This document shows, in pieces, positions 41,518-50,226 of a DNA stretch of 64,000 nucleotides. The DNA is from Lachnospiraceae bacterium UBA7729 (GTDB lineage Bacteria > Bacillota > Clostridia > Lachnospirales > Lachnospiraceae). The stretch covers positions 108,343 through 172,342 of the forward strand of contig DLFD01000059.1 in assembly GCA_002482005.1 (NCBI GenBank), written 5' to 3'. A model generated the notes under the pieces. That model was not told the origin of the DNA, ran no database searches, and was given only the letters and a program-made list of their open reading frames with translations. Each line of letters opens with the position of its first letter. Within the stretch, counting starts at the first letter, position 1. Position numbers and translations under genes: made by a program.

Positions 41518-43293
41518 TCACCTCATAAGTCCCATCTTCCGGACGCCCTTCACGATCAGCTCTCCCTTCGGAAGCTTCTCGATCTCGGCTTTGGTCACGC
41601 CCTTGAAAGCGACCAGGGCGATCCCGTACACAAAGATCCCGGCAAGGATCGCGATGAGCGTCGGGACCGTGTTTCCCAGGAAAAGATGAAACAGCTGGTA
41701 TACAAGATATGCGGCAAACGCCATGATGATGGAAGCAGCCGCAGGGACGACGAATGTCTTCCTGTATTCCTGTCTGTAGTAGATAAACCTCCTGATCGAG
41801 ACCGCATTCAGGATGCAGACGATCAGCGCAAACAATGCATTGGCGTACAGGACAGAGTAGATGTTCAGGTTCCATACGCGCAGCATCACATAGAGCACGG
41901 CGATATGGACCACCAGAGCCACGAGATTGTGGATCAGGGGTTCCTTGAGCTTTCCGAGTCCCTGAAGGATCGCCGTGGTCAGCGTGGAAAGCGAATAGAG
42001 AATGATGACTGCGGCACCGGCCTCCATGATGCCTGCCGAGAGGGCAAGCCCTGATTCCGGATGGAACAGCATCTGGATGATCGGTCCTCCCAGCGCTGCC
42101 ATGCCAAGCGCGCAGGGGATTGTGATGATCATCGTGTAACGTGTGGAAGAATGGACGGTGGCGACCGCGGATTTCTTGTCGCCGGAAGCGACTGCCGCAG
42201 TCAGACTCGGAACAACCGCCGGCCCGAGCGAGGAAGCAAGGGAAAGCGGCACATTCATCAGCACACGGAATTTTCCTGAGTAGATGCCCCAGATCGTCGC
42301 ATACTGCTTCTCCGTGTAGCCCTGGCTCTTCAGGACCGCATTGAAGATTCCCTGATCAAGAACGTTGGAGATATTGTAGACCAGAGTTGAAAGGACGATC
42401 GGAAGTATGGTAAGGATCAGCGCCCTGTAGATCGTGCGGGCACTCTCCCGATGGCCGGTATGGTCTTCCCGGATCTCTTTCCTGAAATCCCTGAAAAAGC
42501 GGGAATACATGACCATCATGATGATCATGGCGACCGTCACGCTGACGACCGTACCGAAGGTAGCGCCTGCGGCCCCCCATGAGGGTCCCAGGAGTTCATT
42601 GCCCTGCTTTCCGGCCAGCTCCATGCCATAGTCATACATGACATAGGCGCCGTACAGGGACACGATCGCATTGACGACCTGCTCGATCAGCTGCGAGATG
42701 GCCGTCGGCACCATGTTCGAGAAGCCCTGGAAAAAACCGCGGAAGGTTCCGGTGATCGCAAAGATCAGGATCGCCGGCGCCAGGACCCTCAGACCATATT
42801 TGGCATATTCCAGGTTCATCACATTCTTCGTGATGACGCCTGCCAGCAGATAGGTAATAAGCGCAAGGATCACCCCGGAAAAAACCGACAGCCTCATGGC
42901 GCACAGAAAGACCTTGTAGGCGCTCCTGATGAATCCCTTGTGAAGCCGTTCGCTCATCAGTCTGGATACTGCCAGCGGAAGACTGAAGGAAGAGATCATC
43001 AGGATGATAGAATAGATCTCATTCGCAGTGGAATAATAACTGTTCCCGTCATCCCCGAGGATATTGGTCAGAGGGATCCGGTAGATCAGGCCTATGATCT
43101 TCGCGATGATCGATGCCGCCGCAAGGATGCTGCCCTGCACCAGGACTGCCCTGGCCATGCTGCCGGATGAACCTGTCTTTTTCTTTTCGGAAGACTTTTC
43201 CTTTGCGGAAGCCTCTGTCTTTTCAGACACTGTCCCGCGGCTCTTCGCCTTGCTGCTTTTTCCGTCTGCGGCGGAGTGGTTCTGCCTTTTCAC
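41518..43293 (-). CDS. Polysaccharide/lipid II flippase of the MOP superfamily (SpoVB/MurJ-like)
   Basis: 591 residues. An Lys/Ser/Glu-rich cytoplasmic head of about 45 residues precedes about 14 membrane helices (first at about 49-70, with IIAKIIGLIYRIPLTNILGDDGNSYY). This matches the SpoVB/YtgP/MurJ group of lipid-linked oligosaccharide flippases. Arg-containing segment RVLAPAILIFAITGTFRGFFQG fits the family. It could flip lipid II; sequence alone does not separate MurJ, Amj-like or SpoVB roles. It begins its transcript with miaB and mutS downstream. Confidence 0.85.
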   Translation of the reverse strand: MKRQNHSAADGKSSKAKSRGTVSEKTEASAKEKSSEKKKTGSSGSMARAVLVQGSILAAASIIAKIIGLIYRIPLTNILGDDGNSYYSTANEIYSIILMISSFSLPLAVSRLMSERLHKGFIRSAYKVFLCAMRLSVFSGVILALITYLLAGVITKNVMNLEYAKYGLRVLAPAILIFAITGTFRGFFQGFSNMVPTAISQLIEQVVNAIVSLYGAYVMYDYGMELAGKQGNELLGPSWGAAGATFGTVVSVTVAMIIMMVMYSRFFRDFRKEIREDHTGHRESARTIYRALILTILPIVLSTLVYNISNVLDQGIFNAVLKSQGYTEKQYATIWGIYSGKFRVLMNVPLSLASSLGPAVVPSLTAAVASGDKKSAVATVHSSTRYTMIITIPCALGMAALGGPIIQMLFHPESGLALSAGIMEAGAAVIILYSLSTLTTAILQGLGKLKEPLIHNLVALVVHIAVLYVMLRVWNLNIYSVLYANALFALIVCILNAVSIRRFIYYRQEYRKTFVVPAAASIIMAFAAYLVYQLFHLFLGNTVPTLIAILAGIFVYGIALVAFKGVTKAEIEKLPKGELIVKGVRKMGLMR

Positions 43294-43319
43294 AATAGAT
43301 GTTCCTCAACACATAGATG

Positions 43320-43379
43320 CCCGGGGAGGCAGAGCCGGCTTTCTCCATGCAGGATCATGCCGCTCTCTGCCCTCCCGGG
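43320..43379. other. Large GC-rich hairpin between the DUF3048 and flippase genes
   Basis: CCCGGGGAGGCAGAG (43320-43334) nearly pairs with CTCTGCCCTCCCGGG (43365-43379). The T-run (CCCTTTTT) is on the plus strand, facing away from the leftward genes. It may be an attenuating or stabilising structure in the DUF3048 to flippase gap. Confidence 0.45.
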
Positions 43380-43405
43380 TCCCTTTTTACATGGTTCCGG
43401 ATCTC

Positions 43406-44605
43406 TCAGCCAAGAGAATCGATGATGGAAGTATCGATGGACGGATCATCCGAAAGAACGACCTTCGGACCTTCCTGATTGCGGACAACCTCAACGAAAG
43501 TCTTGCCCTGGTTCAGGGTGATCTCATTGCCGCTCTCATCATAATAGCGGGTAACGTTGAAATCGCATTCCCTTACGTCGAAAGCAAGGTTGACGGAGCT
43601 GACAGTCGTCTCGACCGGATCATCTGCACTCCAGTTCTCCTTCTGCCAGGTGATCTTCTCTGCGCGGCCGTTCGTGATGAACCATCCGGTCCCTCCCTGG
43701 CCTGCTCCGGTCGGGTCGGTCCACAGATAATGATCGTCCAGCATCTGGGACGGGCACTCCTGGATGATGATATTCTTGTATGCCAGCTGATTGCCGGTGG
43801 TTCCGTCGACCTGAGGATCGCCGAACTCAGAACGATAATACAGCTTGTCATCTTCGTTATAATCGAAGCGTGCATGGTTGTAGACAAAGCCAGGGATGAC
43901 GACCTTGGCGATCTGGCCGTTCTGAAGGCTGACTTCCTGTCCATCCGGGGCAAACTGATAATGTCCCTGATAGCCCGAGGAATAATCGGTATCCCACCCG
44001 CTGCTCTCAACGACATCCTGGATCATGGAATAATTGGTGCAGACATTGTGCGGCGCTGGTCTGTCATCGATCCTGTAGAATGCAGCAGAGCCATCATTCA
44101 GGGTGTAGTTCTGACCATCCTCGCCGTAAGGAAGTCCTGCGATATCGCATGTGGAAGGCAGCTGCAGTATCGGAACCGCGTATACGACCTGCCCGTAATG
44201 CGCATAGAACGCATTGAATTCTCTGGCAAAGTATACATAGTAAGGACGGCAGGAACGGACAGTCCCGATCCGGTCCACATTCTCGTAGTTCTCGAAGATC
44301 CCCATCAGACGCGTGATCGAACCCTCGACCATTGCCTCATAGACGATGTCCGCATTCTCGATGCCGTACTGAGGAAGAGCATCCGGAGTATTCTCCATCA
44401 TGATCGCGAGCGGTCTCTTTCTTCCATAAGAAGCCGGGACCTGTTTGCCGGTCAGATAACTCTGGACCATCTCTTCAGAACCAGCAGCGGATGCATCTGC
44501 CGCCGCACCATCCTGCGAAGCATCTTCCGCATAGACCGTTCCTGCGAGCATGGACACTGCCATGGCACCCGCGGCGAGAACGCTGAGTAATTTTCTTCTG
44601 TTCAT
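43406..44605 (-). CDS. Secreted DUF3048 (YerB-like) protein
   Basis: 399 residues from the ATG at 44605 (AAAGGAG at 44611-44617); the frame to 44680 is rejected. A signal peptide, MNRRKLLSVLAAGAMAVSML ending in VYAED, has an AxA-type cleavage site and no lipobox cysteine, unlike the lipoprotein YerB. A low-complexity Ala/Asp/Gly linker (about 30-50) leads to two DUF3048 halves: RPLAIMMENTPDALPQYGIENADIVYEAMVEGSITRLMGIFEN region and later VWNYDE-like YNEDDKLYYRSEFG. Function unknown. It has its own promoter. Confidence 0.82.
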   Translation of the reverse strand: MNRRKLLSVLAAGAMAVSMLAGTVYAEDASQDGAAADASAAGSEEMVQSYLTGKQVPASYGRKRPLAIMMENTPDALPQYGIENADIVYEAMVEGSITRLMGIFENYENVDRIGTVRSCRPYYVYFAREFNAFYAHYGQVVYAVPILQLPSTCDIAGLPYGEDGQNYTLNDGSAAFYRIDDRPAPHNVCTNYSMIQDVVESSGWDTDYSSGYQGHYQFAPDGQEVSLQNGQIAKVVIPGFVYNHARFDYNEDDKLYYRSEFGDPQVDGTTGNQLAYKNIIIQECPSQMLDDHYLWTDPTGAGQGGTGWFITNGRAEKITWQKENWSADDPVETTVSSVNLAFDVRECDFNVTRYYDESGNEITLNQGKTFVEVVRNQEGPKVVLSDDPSIDTSIIDSLG

Positions 44606-44708
44606 AAGAACTCCTTTCATTCCCCTTTGTTTCCTTGTTATGCCGGCAGTCTCCGTACTGATCTCTCTGGCTGCCGTCATCGGTGCAGCCGGACACTGTC
44701 ATCCGGCA

Positions 44709-44737
44709 AGTATACATCAAAAAGCCTTCAGGGTCAA
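44709..44737 (-). promoter_or_regulatory. Promoter of the DUF3048 gene
   Basis: On the minus strand TTGACC (44732-44737), a 17-base spacer and TATACT (44709-44714). The untranslated leader is about 100 bases and includes a GTGTCCGG segment after the -10. Confidence 0.82.
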
Positions 44738-44759
44738 AATATGCTTCTGCCCATCTTTC

Positions 44760-45272
44760 TCAGCGGCTGTCCCTGCTGATGCGGACCCTGTCCATGATCT
44801 TTCTCTGCCTGTCTTCCATCTCAGCTCTCTCATCATCCTCCATGTGGTCAAAGCCTGTCAGATGGAGCATGCTGTGGGCGACAAGGAAAGCGAACTCTCT
44901 TTTCTCGGAATGTCCGTATTCCTTTGCCTGGGAGACAACACGGTCAGCCGAGATCACGATATCTCCGAGAAGCAGTTCTCCCGTATCCGGGTCAAACGCA
45001 TCGCTTTCCTCCGCCGGGTCCTCAAACTTCGAGAAATCTCCGGGGCTATCGTAATCCTGCAGCGGGAATGATAATACATCCGTCTCTCTGTCGATTCCCC
45101 GGAAATTCCGGTTCATCTCATGAATGGAATCCTTGTCCGTGATCAGCAGGCTCACCTCCGCCTCATACGGACATCCAACTTCAGCGAGGGATGCCTCGAT
45201 CACCTGCCTGGCGATATCTTCGGGGTCAAAATCAAACGGATGGCCGCACTCATCTTCATAATTGATCGTCAT
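44760..45272 (-). CDS. ybeY: Endoribonuclease YbeY (rRNA maturation)
   Basis: 170 residues. The zinc site H-x3-H-x5-H is HSMLHLTGFDH near residues 132-142, with NRNFRGIDRETDVLSFPL (conserved xRxxTDVLSFP block) at about 55-72. It trims rRNA 3' ends and takes part in ribosome quality control. Its start overlaps the end of phoH by four bases, so the two are coupled, a conserved pairing. Confidence 0.95.
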   Translation of the reverse strand: MTINYEDECGHPFDFDPEDIARQVIEASLAEVGCPYEAEVSLLITDKDSIHEMNRNFRGIDRETDVLSFPLQDYDSPGDFSKFEDPAEESDAFDPDTGELLLGDIVISADRVVSQAKEYGHSEKREFAFLVAHSMLHLTGFDHMEDDERAEMEDRQRKIMDRVRISRDSR

Positions 45273-46315
45273 ACTTTACCTCTGCCGTGATAGCCGCTGT
45301 CGTAGCTGCCCCTTTTTACGCCCTTCGGCGGTCCGGGACGTCTCTGCTCCGTGAGGGAATGCTTCTTCTCATAGGCTTCGTAAGCCTGTACGATCTTCTG
45401 CACCAGCGGATGCCTTACGACATCCTTCGACGTCAGCCTGCAGAACGCGATCTCATCGATCTTCGAGAGGACCTCGACCGCAACCTCAAGTCCGGATCTC
45501 GTATCAAATGGCAGGTCCTTCTGGGTCAGATCTCCGGTCACGATCACCTTGGACCCGAAGCCCACACGGGTCAGGAACATCTTCATCTGGGCAGGCGTGG
45601 TATTCTGCGCTTCGTCCAGGATGATGAAAGCGTTGTCGAGGGTGCGTCCTCGCATATACGCGAGAGGCGCCACTTCGATCAGGCCTTTTTCGGCATTCTT
45701 CTGGTAGCTGTCCGGCCCCATGATCTGGTAAAGGGCATCGTAGAGAGGTCTCAGATATGGGTCGATCTTGCTCTGGAGGTCACCCGGAAGGAAGCCAAGC
45801 TTTTCTCCTGCTTCGATAGCCGGACGTGTCATGATGATCCTCGACACTTCCTCATTCTTGAAAGCCGTGATCGCAGCCGCCATTGCCAGGTAGGTCTTAC
45901 CGGTACCGGCAGGCCCGATCCCGAAGGTGATCATGTGGTCTCTGATCGCGTCCACATAGTTCTTCTGCCCATATGTCTTCGGACTGACCGGTTTTCCGGA
46001 CGCCGTGTGACAGATGATGTCGCGGTCGATCTCGGAGATACTTCCGTCAGTCTTCTCCATGGCAAGGGAAAGAGCATAGTTCACATTCTGCTCCGTGATC
46101 TCGCTCCCCTGCTCCGCCAGCTGCCCCAGGTCCTCAAGGACATGCCTTGCGCCTTCTGCAGCTGACTCGGAACCGATGACCCTCACCTGGGAATCCCTTG
46201 TCACAACGGTGACATTCAGCGTTCTTTCAATTTTCTTCAGGTACCTGTCAAACTGACCGAATACCTGCCCCTCCAGATTTTCCGGGATCCTTGCTGTTTT
46301 CTCTACTAATGCCAT
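45269..46315 (-). CDS. phoH: PhoH-family ATPase
   Basis: 348 residues. Walker A FGIGPAGTGKTYLAMA (about 131-146), Walker B AFIILDEAQNTTPAQMKMFLTR (about 229-250), and GSKVIVTGDLTQKDLP (helicase-like motif). PhoH2-like ATPases act on RNA and are nearly always next to ybeY. The C-terminal tail is basic. It is preceded after 15 bases by the FGGY kinase, so it may be read from that promoter. Confidence 0.95.
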   Translation of the reverse strand: MALVEKTARIPENLEGQVFGQFDRYLKKIERTLNVTVVTRDSQVRVIGSESAAEGARHVLEDLGQLAEQGSEITEQNVNYALSLAMEKTDGSISEIDRDIICHTASGKPVSPKTYGQKNYVDAIRDHMITFGIGPAGTGKTYLAMAAAITAFKNEEVSRIIMTRPAIEAGEKLGFLPGDLQSKIDPYLRPLYDALYQIMGPDSYQKNAEKGLIEVAPLAYMRGRTLDNAFIILDEAQNTTPAQMKMFLTRVGFGSKVIVTGDLTQKDLPFDTRSGLEVAVEVLSKIDEIAFCRLTSKDVVRHPLVQKIVQAYEAYEKKHSLTEQRRPGPPKGVKRGSYDSGYHGRGKV

Positions 46316-46330
46316 TCGTCAGGTACCTGA

Positions 46331-47929
46331 TCACATGTTATCCACTGCCGCTCGCTCGATCGGATATCCCTTTCTGTACATCTCGATGAAGCGGTTGAAT
46401 CCGTCAACGTCTTCCTTCTTCGGAGCGATCGTTGTTCCGGTCTGTCCTGCGAAGACCTTGCTGTCCAGATACTGAGGAAGGGTCTCTCCTTCTTCCTTGC
46501 TGATCATATACTGCGCAAGGACTGCCATGCCCCATGCTCCGCCTTCGCCTGCGGTATCCATGACGGTGACCGGCGCGTCGACTGCTGCCGCAAGGATGCT
46601 CTGTCCGACTCCCCTGGTCTTGAAGAGCCCGCCGTGTCCCATCAGCTTTGTGACTTCCACATGCTCTTCCTTCAGAAGGATATCAAGCCCGATCTTCAGG
46701 GCTGCAAGGGAAGAATAAAGGTTTGCTCTCATGAAGTTCGCAAGGCTGAACTTCGAGTCAGGCCTGCGGACGATAAGCGGTCTGCCTTCTTCATTAAAGC
46801 CGGTTACCGGCTCGCCGGAGAAGTAGTTGAAAGCAAGAACATTGCCGCAGTCCGGATCTCCGTCAAGCGCATGGTTGTAAAGGACGGAGAAGATCCTGTT
46901 CATATCCGGCTCGATCCCCATCTGCTCGCAGAACTCTCTGAAGATCCCTACCCATGCGTTCAGGTCAGAGGTGCAGTTATTGCAGTGGACCATTGCGACC
47001 GGTGCTCCGTCAGGAGTCGTGACCATATCGATCTCGGTATGAAGGTTCTTCATGTTCTCCTTCATGACGACCATAGCAAATACGGAAGTGCCTGCGGAGA
47101 CATTGCCGGTGGTGACTTCACAGCTGTTGGTCGCTACCATGCCGGTGCCCGCGTCTCCCTCCGGCGGGCAGATCGGGATGCCTGCTTCCAGCATTCCGGA
47201 CGGATCGAGCTTCCTTGCGCCTTCCTCCGTCAGTATGCCTGCCTGCTGGCCGGCCACAAGGACCTTCGGCATGATGTCACGGAGCTTCCACGGATAATGA
47301 CGGTCCGCGACCAGTGCATCGAACTTCCCGATCATGGAGCTGTCGAAATCCCTGGTCTTCGGATCGATCGGGAACATGCCTGCCGCATCGCCGACGCCGA
47401 TGACCTTGTTTCCGGTCAGGACCCATGTGATGTATCCGGCAAGCGTCGTATAATAGTCAACCTTGCTGACATGGTCCATGTTCTCGAGGATGCACTGGTA
47501 CAGATGGGAAGTGCTCCATCTCATCGGCATGTTGAAGTTGAAGAGCTTCGTCAGTTCGTCTGCAGCCTTCCCGGTATTGGTGTTTCTCCAGGTCCTGAAC
47601 GGGATCAGCAGCTTTCCATCCTTGTCAAATGCCATATAGCCGTGCATCATTGCAGAGAATCCGATCGCTGCAAGCTTCTTTATCGTGACTCCGTACTTTC
47701 CTTCCACATCTTTGTTCAGGCTGGCGTAGCAGTCCTGGAGTCCTCCCCAGATATCGTCCAGCGTGTAGGTCCACAGCCCGTCGACCAGACGATTCTCCCA
47801 GTCATGTGTTCCGAGTCCGATGACCTCATGGTCCGGTCCGATCAGGACCGCCTTGATCCTCGTGGATCCGAACTCTATACCCAGAACAGCTTTGCCTGAT
47901 GCGATTACTTCACGCGCTTCCATACCCAT
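46331..47929 (-). CDS. FGGY-family carbohydrate kinase
   Basis: 532 residues, with GGAGGA seven bases upstream of the ATG. Actin-like kinase motifs: AVLGIEFGSTRIKAVLI (phosphate-1, about 13-29), IGFSAMMHGYMAFD (substrate site with catalytic-type Asp later in CPPEGDAGTGMVATN), VSAGTSVFAMVV, and a C-terminal LMGHGGLFKTRGVGQSILAAA ATP-binding block. Size and pattern resemble L-ribulokinase or xylulokinase, but the sugar cannot be told. There is no isomerase, epimerase or transporter nearby. It has its own promoter, beside the tandem repeats at 48057-48180. Confidence 0.87.
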   Translation of the reverse strand: MGMEAREVIASGKAVLGIEFGSTRIKAVLIGPDHEVIGLGTHDWENRLVDGLWTYTLDDIWGGLQDCYASLNKDVEGKYGVTIKKLAAIGFSAMMHGYMAFDKDGKLLIPFRTWRNTNTGKAADELTKLFNFNMPMRWSTSHLYQCILENMDHVSKVDYYTTLAGYITWVLTGNKVIGVGDAAGMFPIDPKTRDFDSSMIGKFDALVADRHYPWKLRDIMPKVLVAGQQAGILTEEGARKLDPSGMLEAGIPICPPEGDAGTGMVATNSCEVTTGNVSAGTSVFAMVVMKENMKNLHTEIDMVTTPDGAPVAMVHCNNCTSDLNAWVGIFREFCEQMGIEPDMNRIFSVLYNHALDGDPDCGNVLAFNYFSGEPVTGFNEEGRPLIVRRPDSKFSLANFMRANLYSSLAALKIGLDILLKEEHVEVTKLMGHGGLFKTRGVGQSILAAAVDAPVTVMDTAGEGGAWGMAVLAQYMISKEEGETLPQYLDSKVFAGQTGTTIAPKKEDVDGFNRFIEMYRKGYPIERAAVDNM

Positions 47930-48023
47930 AATGATATCCTCCGATCTCTGCCGGGTCTGCCGACAGCTTCCTCAATATTTTTCCTGGCTTTTCTGCCGGA
48001 TATTCCGCAAAAAACTAGCTTAT

Positions 48024-48052
48024 ATTTTAGTATAAGGCATCTGTTTCGTCAA
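48024..48052 (-). promoter_or_regulatory. Promoter of the FGGY kinase gene
   Basis: On the minus strand TTGACG (48047-48052), a 17-base spacer and TAAAAT (48024-48029), about 95 bases before the start codon. The -35 is only four bases from the tandem repeat array. Confidence 0.82.
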
Positions 48053-48056
48053 TCTG

Positions 48057-48180
48057 AGCGGCCGCCCCTGTGCCGTTCTGTAGCGGCCGCCCCTGCACCG
48101 TTCTGTAGCGGCCGCCCCTGTGCCGTTCTGTAGCGGCTGCCCCTGCACCGTTCTGAGCGGCTGCCCCTGCACCGTTCTGT
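48057..48180. repeat. Five tandem units of about 25 bases upstream of the FGGY kinase
   Basis: Units begin AGCGGC at 48057, 48082, 48107, 48132 and 48156. Four units are 25 bases; the fourth lacks one base. They share AGCGGCYGCCCCTG and CCGTTCTG, and vary at two positions (TG or CA) in the middle. Purity is high, so the array is recent or kept homogeneous. A perfect CTGTCTG/CAGACAG hairpin with a GCG loop (48177-48193) follows. No open frame has coding character. Confidence 0.95.
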
Positions 48181-48219
48181 CTGGCGCAGACAGGTCCGGA
48201 ACGGATCCTGAAGTCAGTG

Positions 48220-48714
48220 TCACTTATGGTACGGCTGCCCGTTGATGATCCGGAAAGCCCGGTAGATCTGCTCCAGCAGGACCACTCTCATCAGCTGGTG
48301 CGGAAATGTGAAGTCCGAGAACGACAGTCTCCGGTCGGCTCTTTTCAGCACATCATCCGACAGTCCCAGGGAACCCCCGATCACGAATACCAGATGGCTG
48401 GTCCCCCTCGTCATGGCATCCTGCAGAGACGATGCGAACCTGATCGAATCCATCTTTTTTCCATCCAGCGCAAGGGCAACGACCAGCGAAGAAGGATCCG
48501 GGGCATTCTTAGAAAGCCAGGACAGAAGTTTTGCGCCTTCCTTCTCCTTGATCTGCGTCTCCATCTTCGGAGAAGCATTTTCCGGAGTCGGCTCATCCGG
48601 GACTTCCGCGATCTTCAGGGTGCAGTATCTCGACAGTCTCTTGATATACTCCGCTGCCGCATCCCTGAAGTAGCGCTCCTTGAACCTGCCGACGCATAAT
48701 ATCGTAATCTTCAC
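48220..48714 (-). CDS. rlmH: 23S rRNA pseudouridine-1915 N3-methyltransferase
   Basis: 164 residues from a GTG at 48714; CGGGAG lies six bases upstream, and the next upstream ATG (48729) overlaps this site. SPOUT fold: VKITILCVGRFKERYF start, LVVALALDGKKMDS, VFVIGGSLGLSDDV (SAM-binding knot) and the C-terminal FPHQLMRVVLLEQIYRAFRI block. It methylates Psi1915 in helix 69 after subunit joining. A terminator of the nfn operon lies upstream and the tandem repeats lie downstream. Confidence 0.95.
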   Translation of the reverse strand: MKITILCVGRFKERYFRDAAAEYIKRLSRYCTLKIAEVPDEPTPENASPKMETQIKEKEGAKLLSWLSKNAPDPSSLVVALALDGKKMDSIRFASSLQDAMTRGTSHLVFVIGGSLGLSDDVLKRADRRLSFSDFTFPHQLMRVVLLEQIYRAFRIINGQPYHK

Positions 48715-48754
48715 AGATATCTCCCGCATTGCGGTGAAAACCGCAGTCTGACAG

Positions 48755-48790
48755 CAAAAGACGAGGGAACTGCCAGACGGCAGCTCCCTC
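48755..48790 (-). terminator. Intrinsic terminator of the nfnAB operon
   Basis: On the minus strand GAGGGA-CTGCC pairs with GGCAG-TCCCTC with one mismatch and a 4-base loop, followed by GTCTTTT. It begins 33 bases after the nfnB stop. Confidence 0.8.
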
Positions 48791-48822
48791 ATCCTCCTAT
48801 TTCTCCCGAGAAATGCTCTGCC

Positions 48823-50226
48823 TTACTGTGCAGCGTACTTCTTCTGGATGTATTCGTCGATGCTCTTTGCGGCAGTCTTGCCTGCACCCATGGCCAGGAT
48901 AACGGTCGCTGCGCCGGTAACGGCGTCACCGCCTGCGAAGACGCCTGGAAGGCTTGTCTCGCCCTTTTCATCCGCAACGATGCACTTCTTGCGGTTGGTC
49001 TCAAGGCCATCGGTCGTGGAAGAGATCAGCGGGTTCGGTCTGGTTCCAAGAGCCATGATGACGGTATCGCATTCGATCTCGAATTCGGATCCTTCGACCG
49101 GGACCGGTCTTCTTCTTCCGGATGCATCCGGCTCGCCAAGCTCCATGCGGATGACCTTCATTCCGGTTACATTATCCTTGTCATCCGTAAGGATCTCAAC
49201 CGGATTGGTCAGCAGATCGAACTGGATCCCTTCTTCCTTTGCATGATGGACTTCTTCCTTTCTTGCAGGAAGCTCCGCTTCGGAACGTCTGTAGACAACA
49301 TGGACCTCAGCACCGAGACGGAGTGCCGTTCTTGCTGCGTCCATCGCGACATTGCCGCCGCCGACTACAACGACTTTCTTTCCGCACTCGATCGGAGTGT
49401 CATAGTCATCGCGGTAAGCCTTCATCAGATTGTTTCTGGTCAGGAACTCATTGGCTGAGAAGACACCCTTTGCCTGCTCGCCCGGAATGTTCATGAACAT
49501 CGGGAGTCCTGCACCTGATCCGATATAGACAGCGTCGAATCCCTCTTTGGTAAGAAGGTCTTCGATCGTAACGGAGCGTCCGATGATGACATTGGTCTCG
49601 ATCTTGACACCCAGACACTTGACGTTCTCTACTTCCTTGGCAACGATCTTGTCCTTCGGAAGACGGAACTCCGGGATGCCATAGACCAGGACGCCGCCTG
49701 CCTTGTGCAGAGCTTCGAAGATAGTGACGTCATAGCCCTGCTTTGCAAGATCGCCTGCACAGGTAAGTCCGGATGGGCCGGAACCGATGACCGCAACCTT
49801 ATGTCCCTGACGGCCTCTGTAGCACTTCATATGGCGGTCATTCGCCTTAGCCCAGTCGGCAACGAAGCGCTCCAGCTTGCCGATGGATACTGCATCGCCC
49901 TTGATACCTCTGATGCACTGTCCCTCGCACTGGGTCTCCTGCGGGCAGACACGTCCGCACACTGCCGGAAGAGAAGACGACTCGGAGATGACGTCGTATG
50001 CCTTGTCGAAATCCTTCAGCTTCAGAGCCGCGATGAACTCCGGGATGCTGATGGATACCGGACATCCCTGAACACACTTCGGATTCTTGCAGTGGAGGCA
50101 TCTTCCTGCTTCCTCAACTGCTTCTTCTTCACTATATCCGAGACAGACTTCATCGAAATTGGTCGCGCGGACCTTCGGGTCCTGCTCTCTGACCGGAACT
50201 CTTTTCAATCCTTTGATCTCTGCCAT
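48823..50226 (-). CDS. nfnB: NADPH-dependent ferredoxin:NAD oxidoreductase, large subunit (NfnB, glutamate synthase small-subunit-like)
   Basis: 467 residues. The N-terminal two [4Fe-4S] motifs are CLHCKNPKCVQGCP and CGRVCPQETQCEGQC (about 43-110). Then come two dinucleotide folds: VAVIGSGPSGLTCAGDLAKQGYDVTIFE (FAD) near 145, and VVVVGGGNVAMDAARTALRLGAEVHVVYRR (NADPH) near 290. Ends with GVFAGGDAVTGAATVILAMGAGKTAAKSI. The layout is shared with glutamate synthase small subunit, but its pairing with the preceding ferredoxin-reductase-like gene points to the electron-bifurcating NfnAB transhydrogenase. The overlap with nfnA is one base. Confidence 0.88.
   Translation of the reverse strand: MAEIKGLKRVPVREQDPKVRATNFDEVCLGYSEEEAVEEAGRCLHCKNPKCVQGCPVSISIPEFIAALKLKDFDKAYDVISESSSLPAVCGRVCPQETQCEGQCIRGIKGDAVSIGKLERFVADWAKANDRHMKCYRGRQGHKVAVIGSGPSGLTCAGDLAKQGYDVTIFEALHKAGGVLVYGIPEFRLPKDKIVAKEVENVKCLGVKIETNVIIGRSVTIEDLLTKEGFDAVYIGSGAGLPMFMNIPGEQAKGVFSANEFLTRNNLMKAYRDDYDTPIECGKKVVVVGGGNVAMDAARTALRLGAEVHVVYRRSEAELPARKEEVHHAKEEGIQFDLLTNPVEILTDDKDNVTGMKVIRMELGEPDASGRRRPVPVEGSEFEIECDTVIMALGTRPNPLISSTTDGLETNRKKCIVADEKGETSLPGVFAGGDAVTGAATVILAMGAGKTAAKSIDEYIQKKYAAQ

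Noticed and set aside
46634..47899. 421-codon plus-strand frame opposite the FGGY kinase
   Set aside because: Shadow frame with no recognisable protein features.
48057..48180. CRISPR array
   Set aside because: The units are directly contiguous with no unique spacers, and no cas gene is present.
48020..48223. Short minus-strand coding frame across the tandem repeats
   Set aside because: It only translates the repeat array and the kinase promoter; no ribosome site and no coding character.
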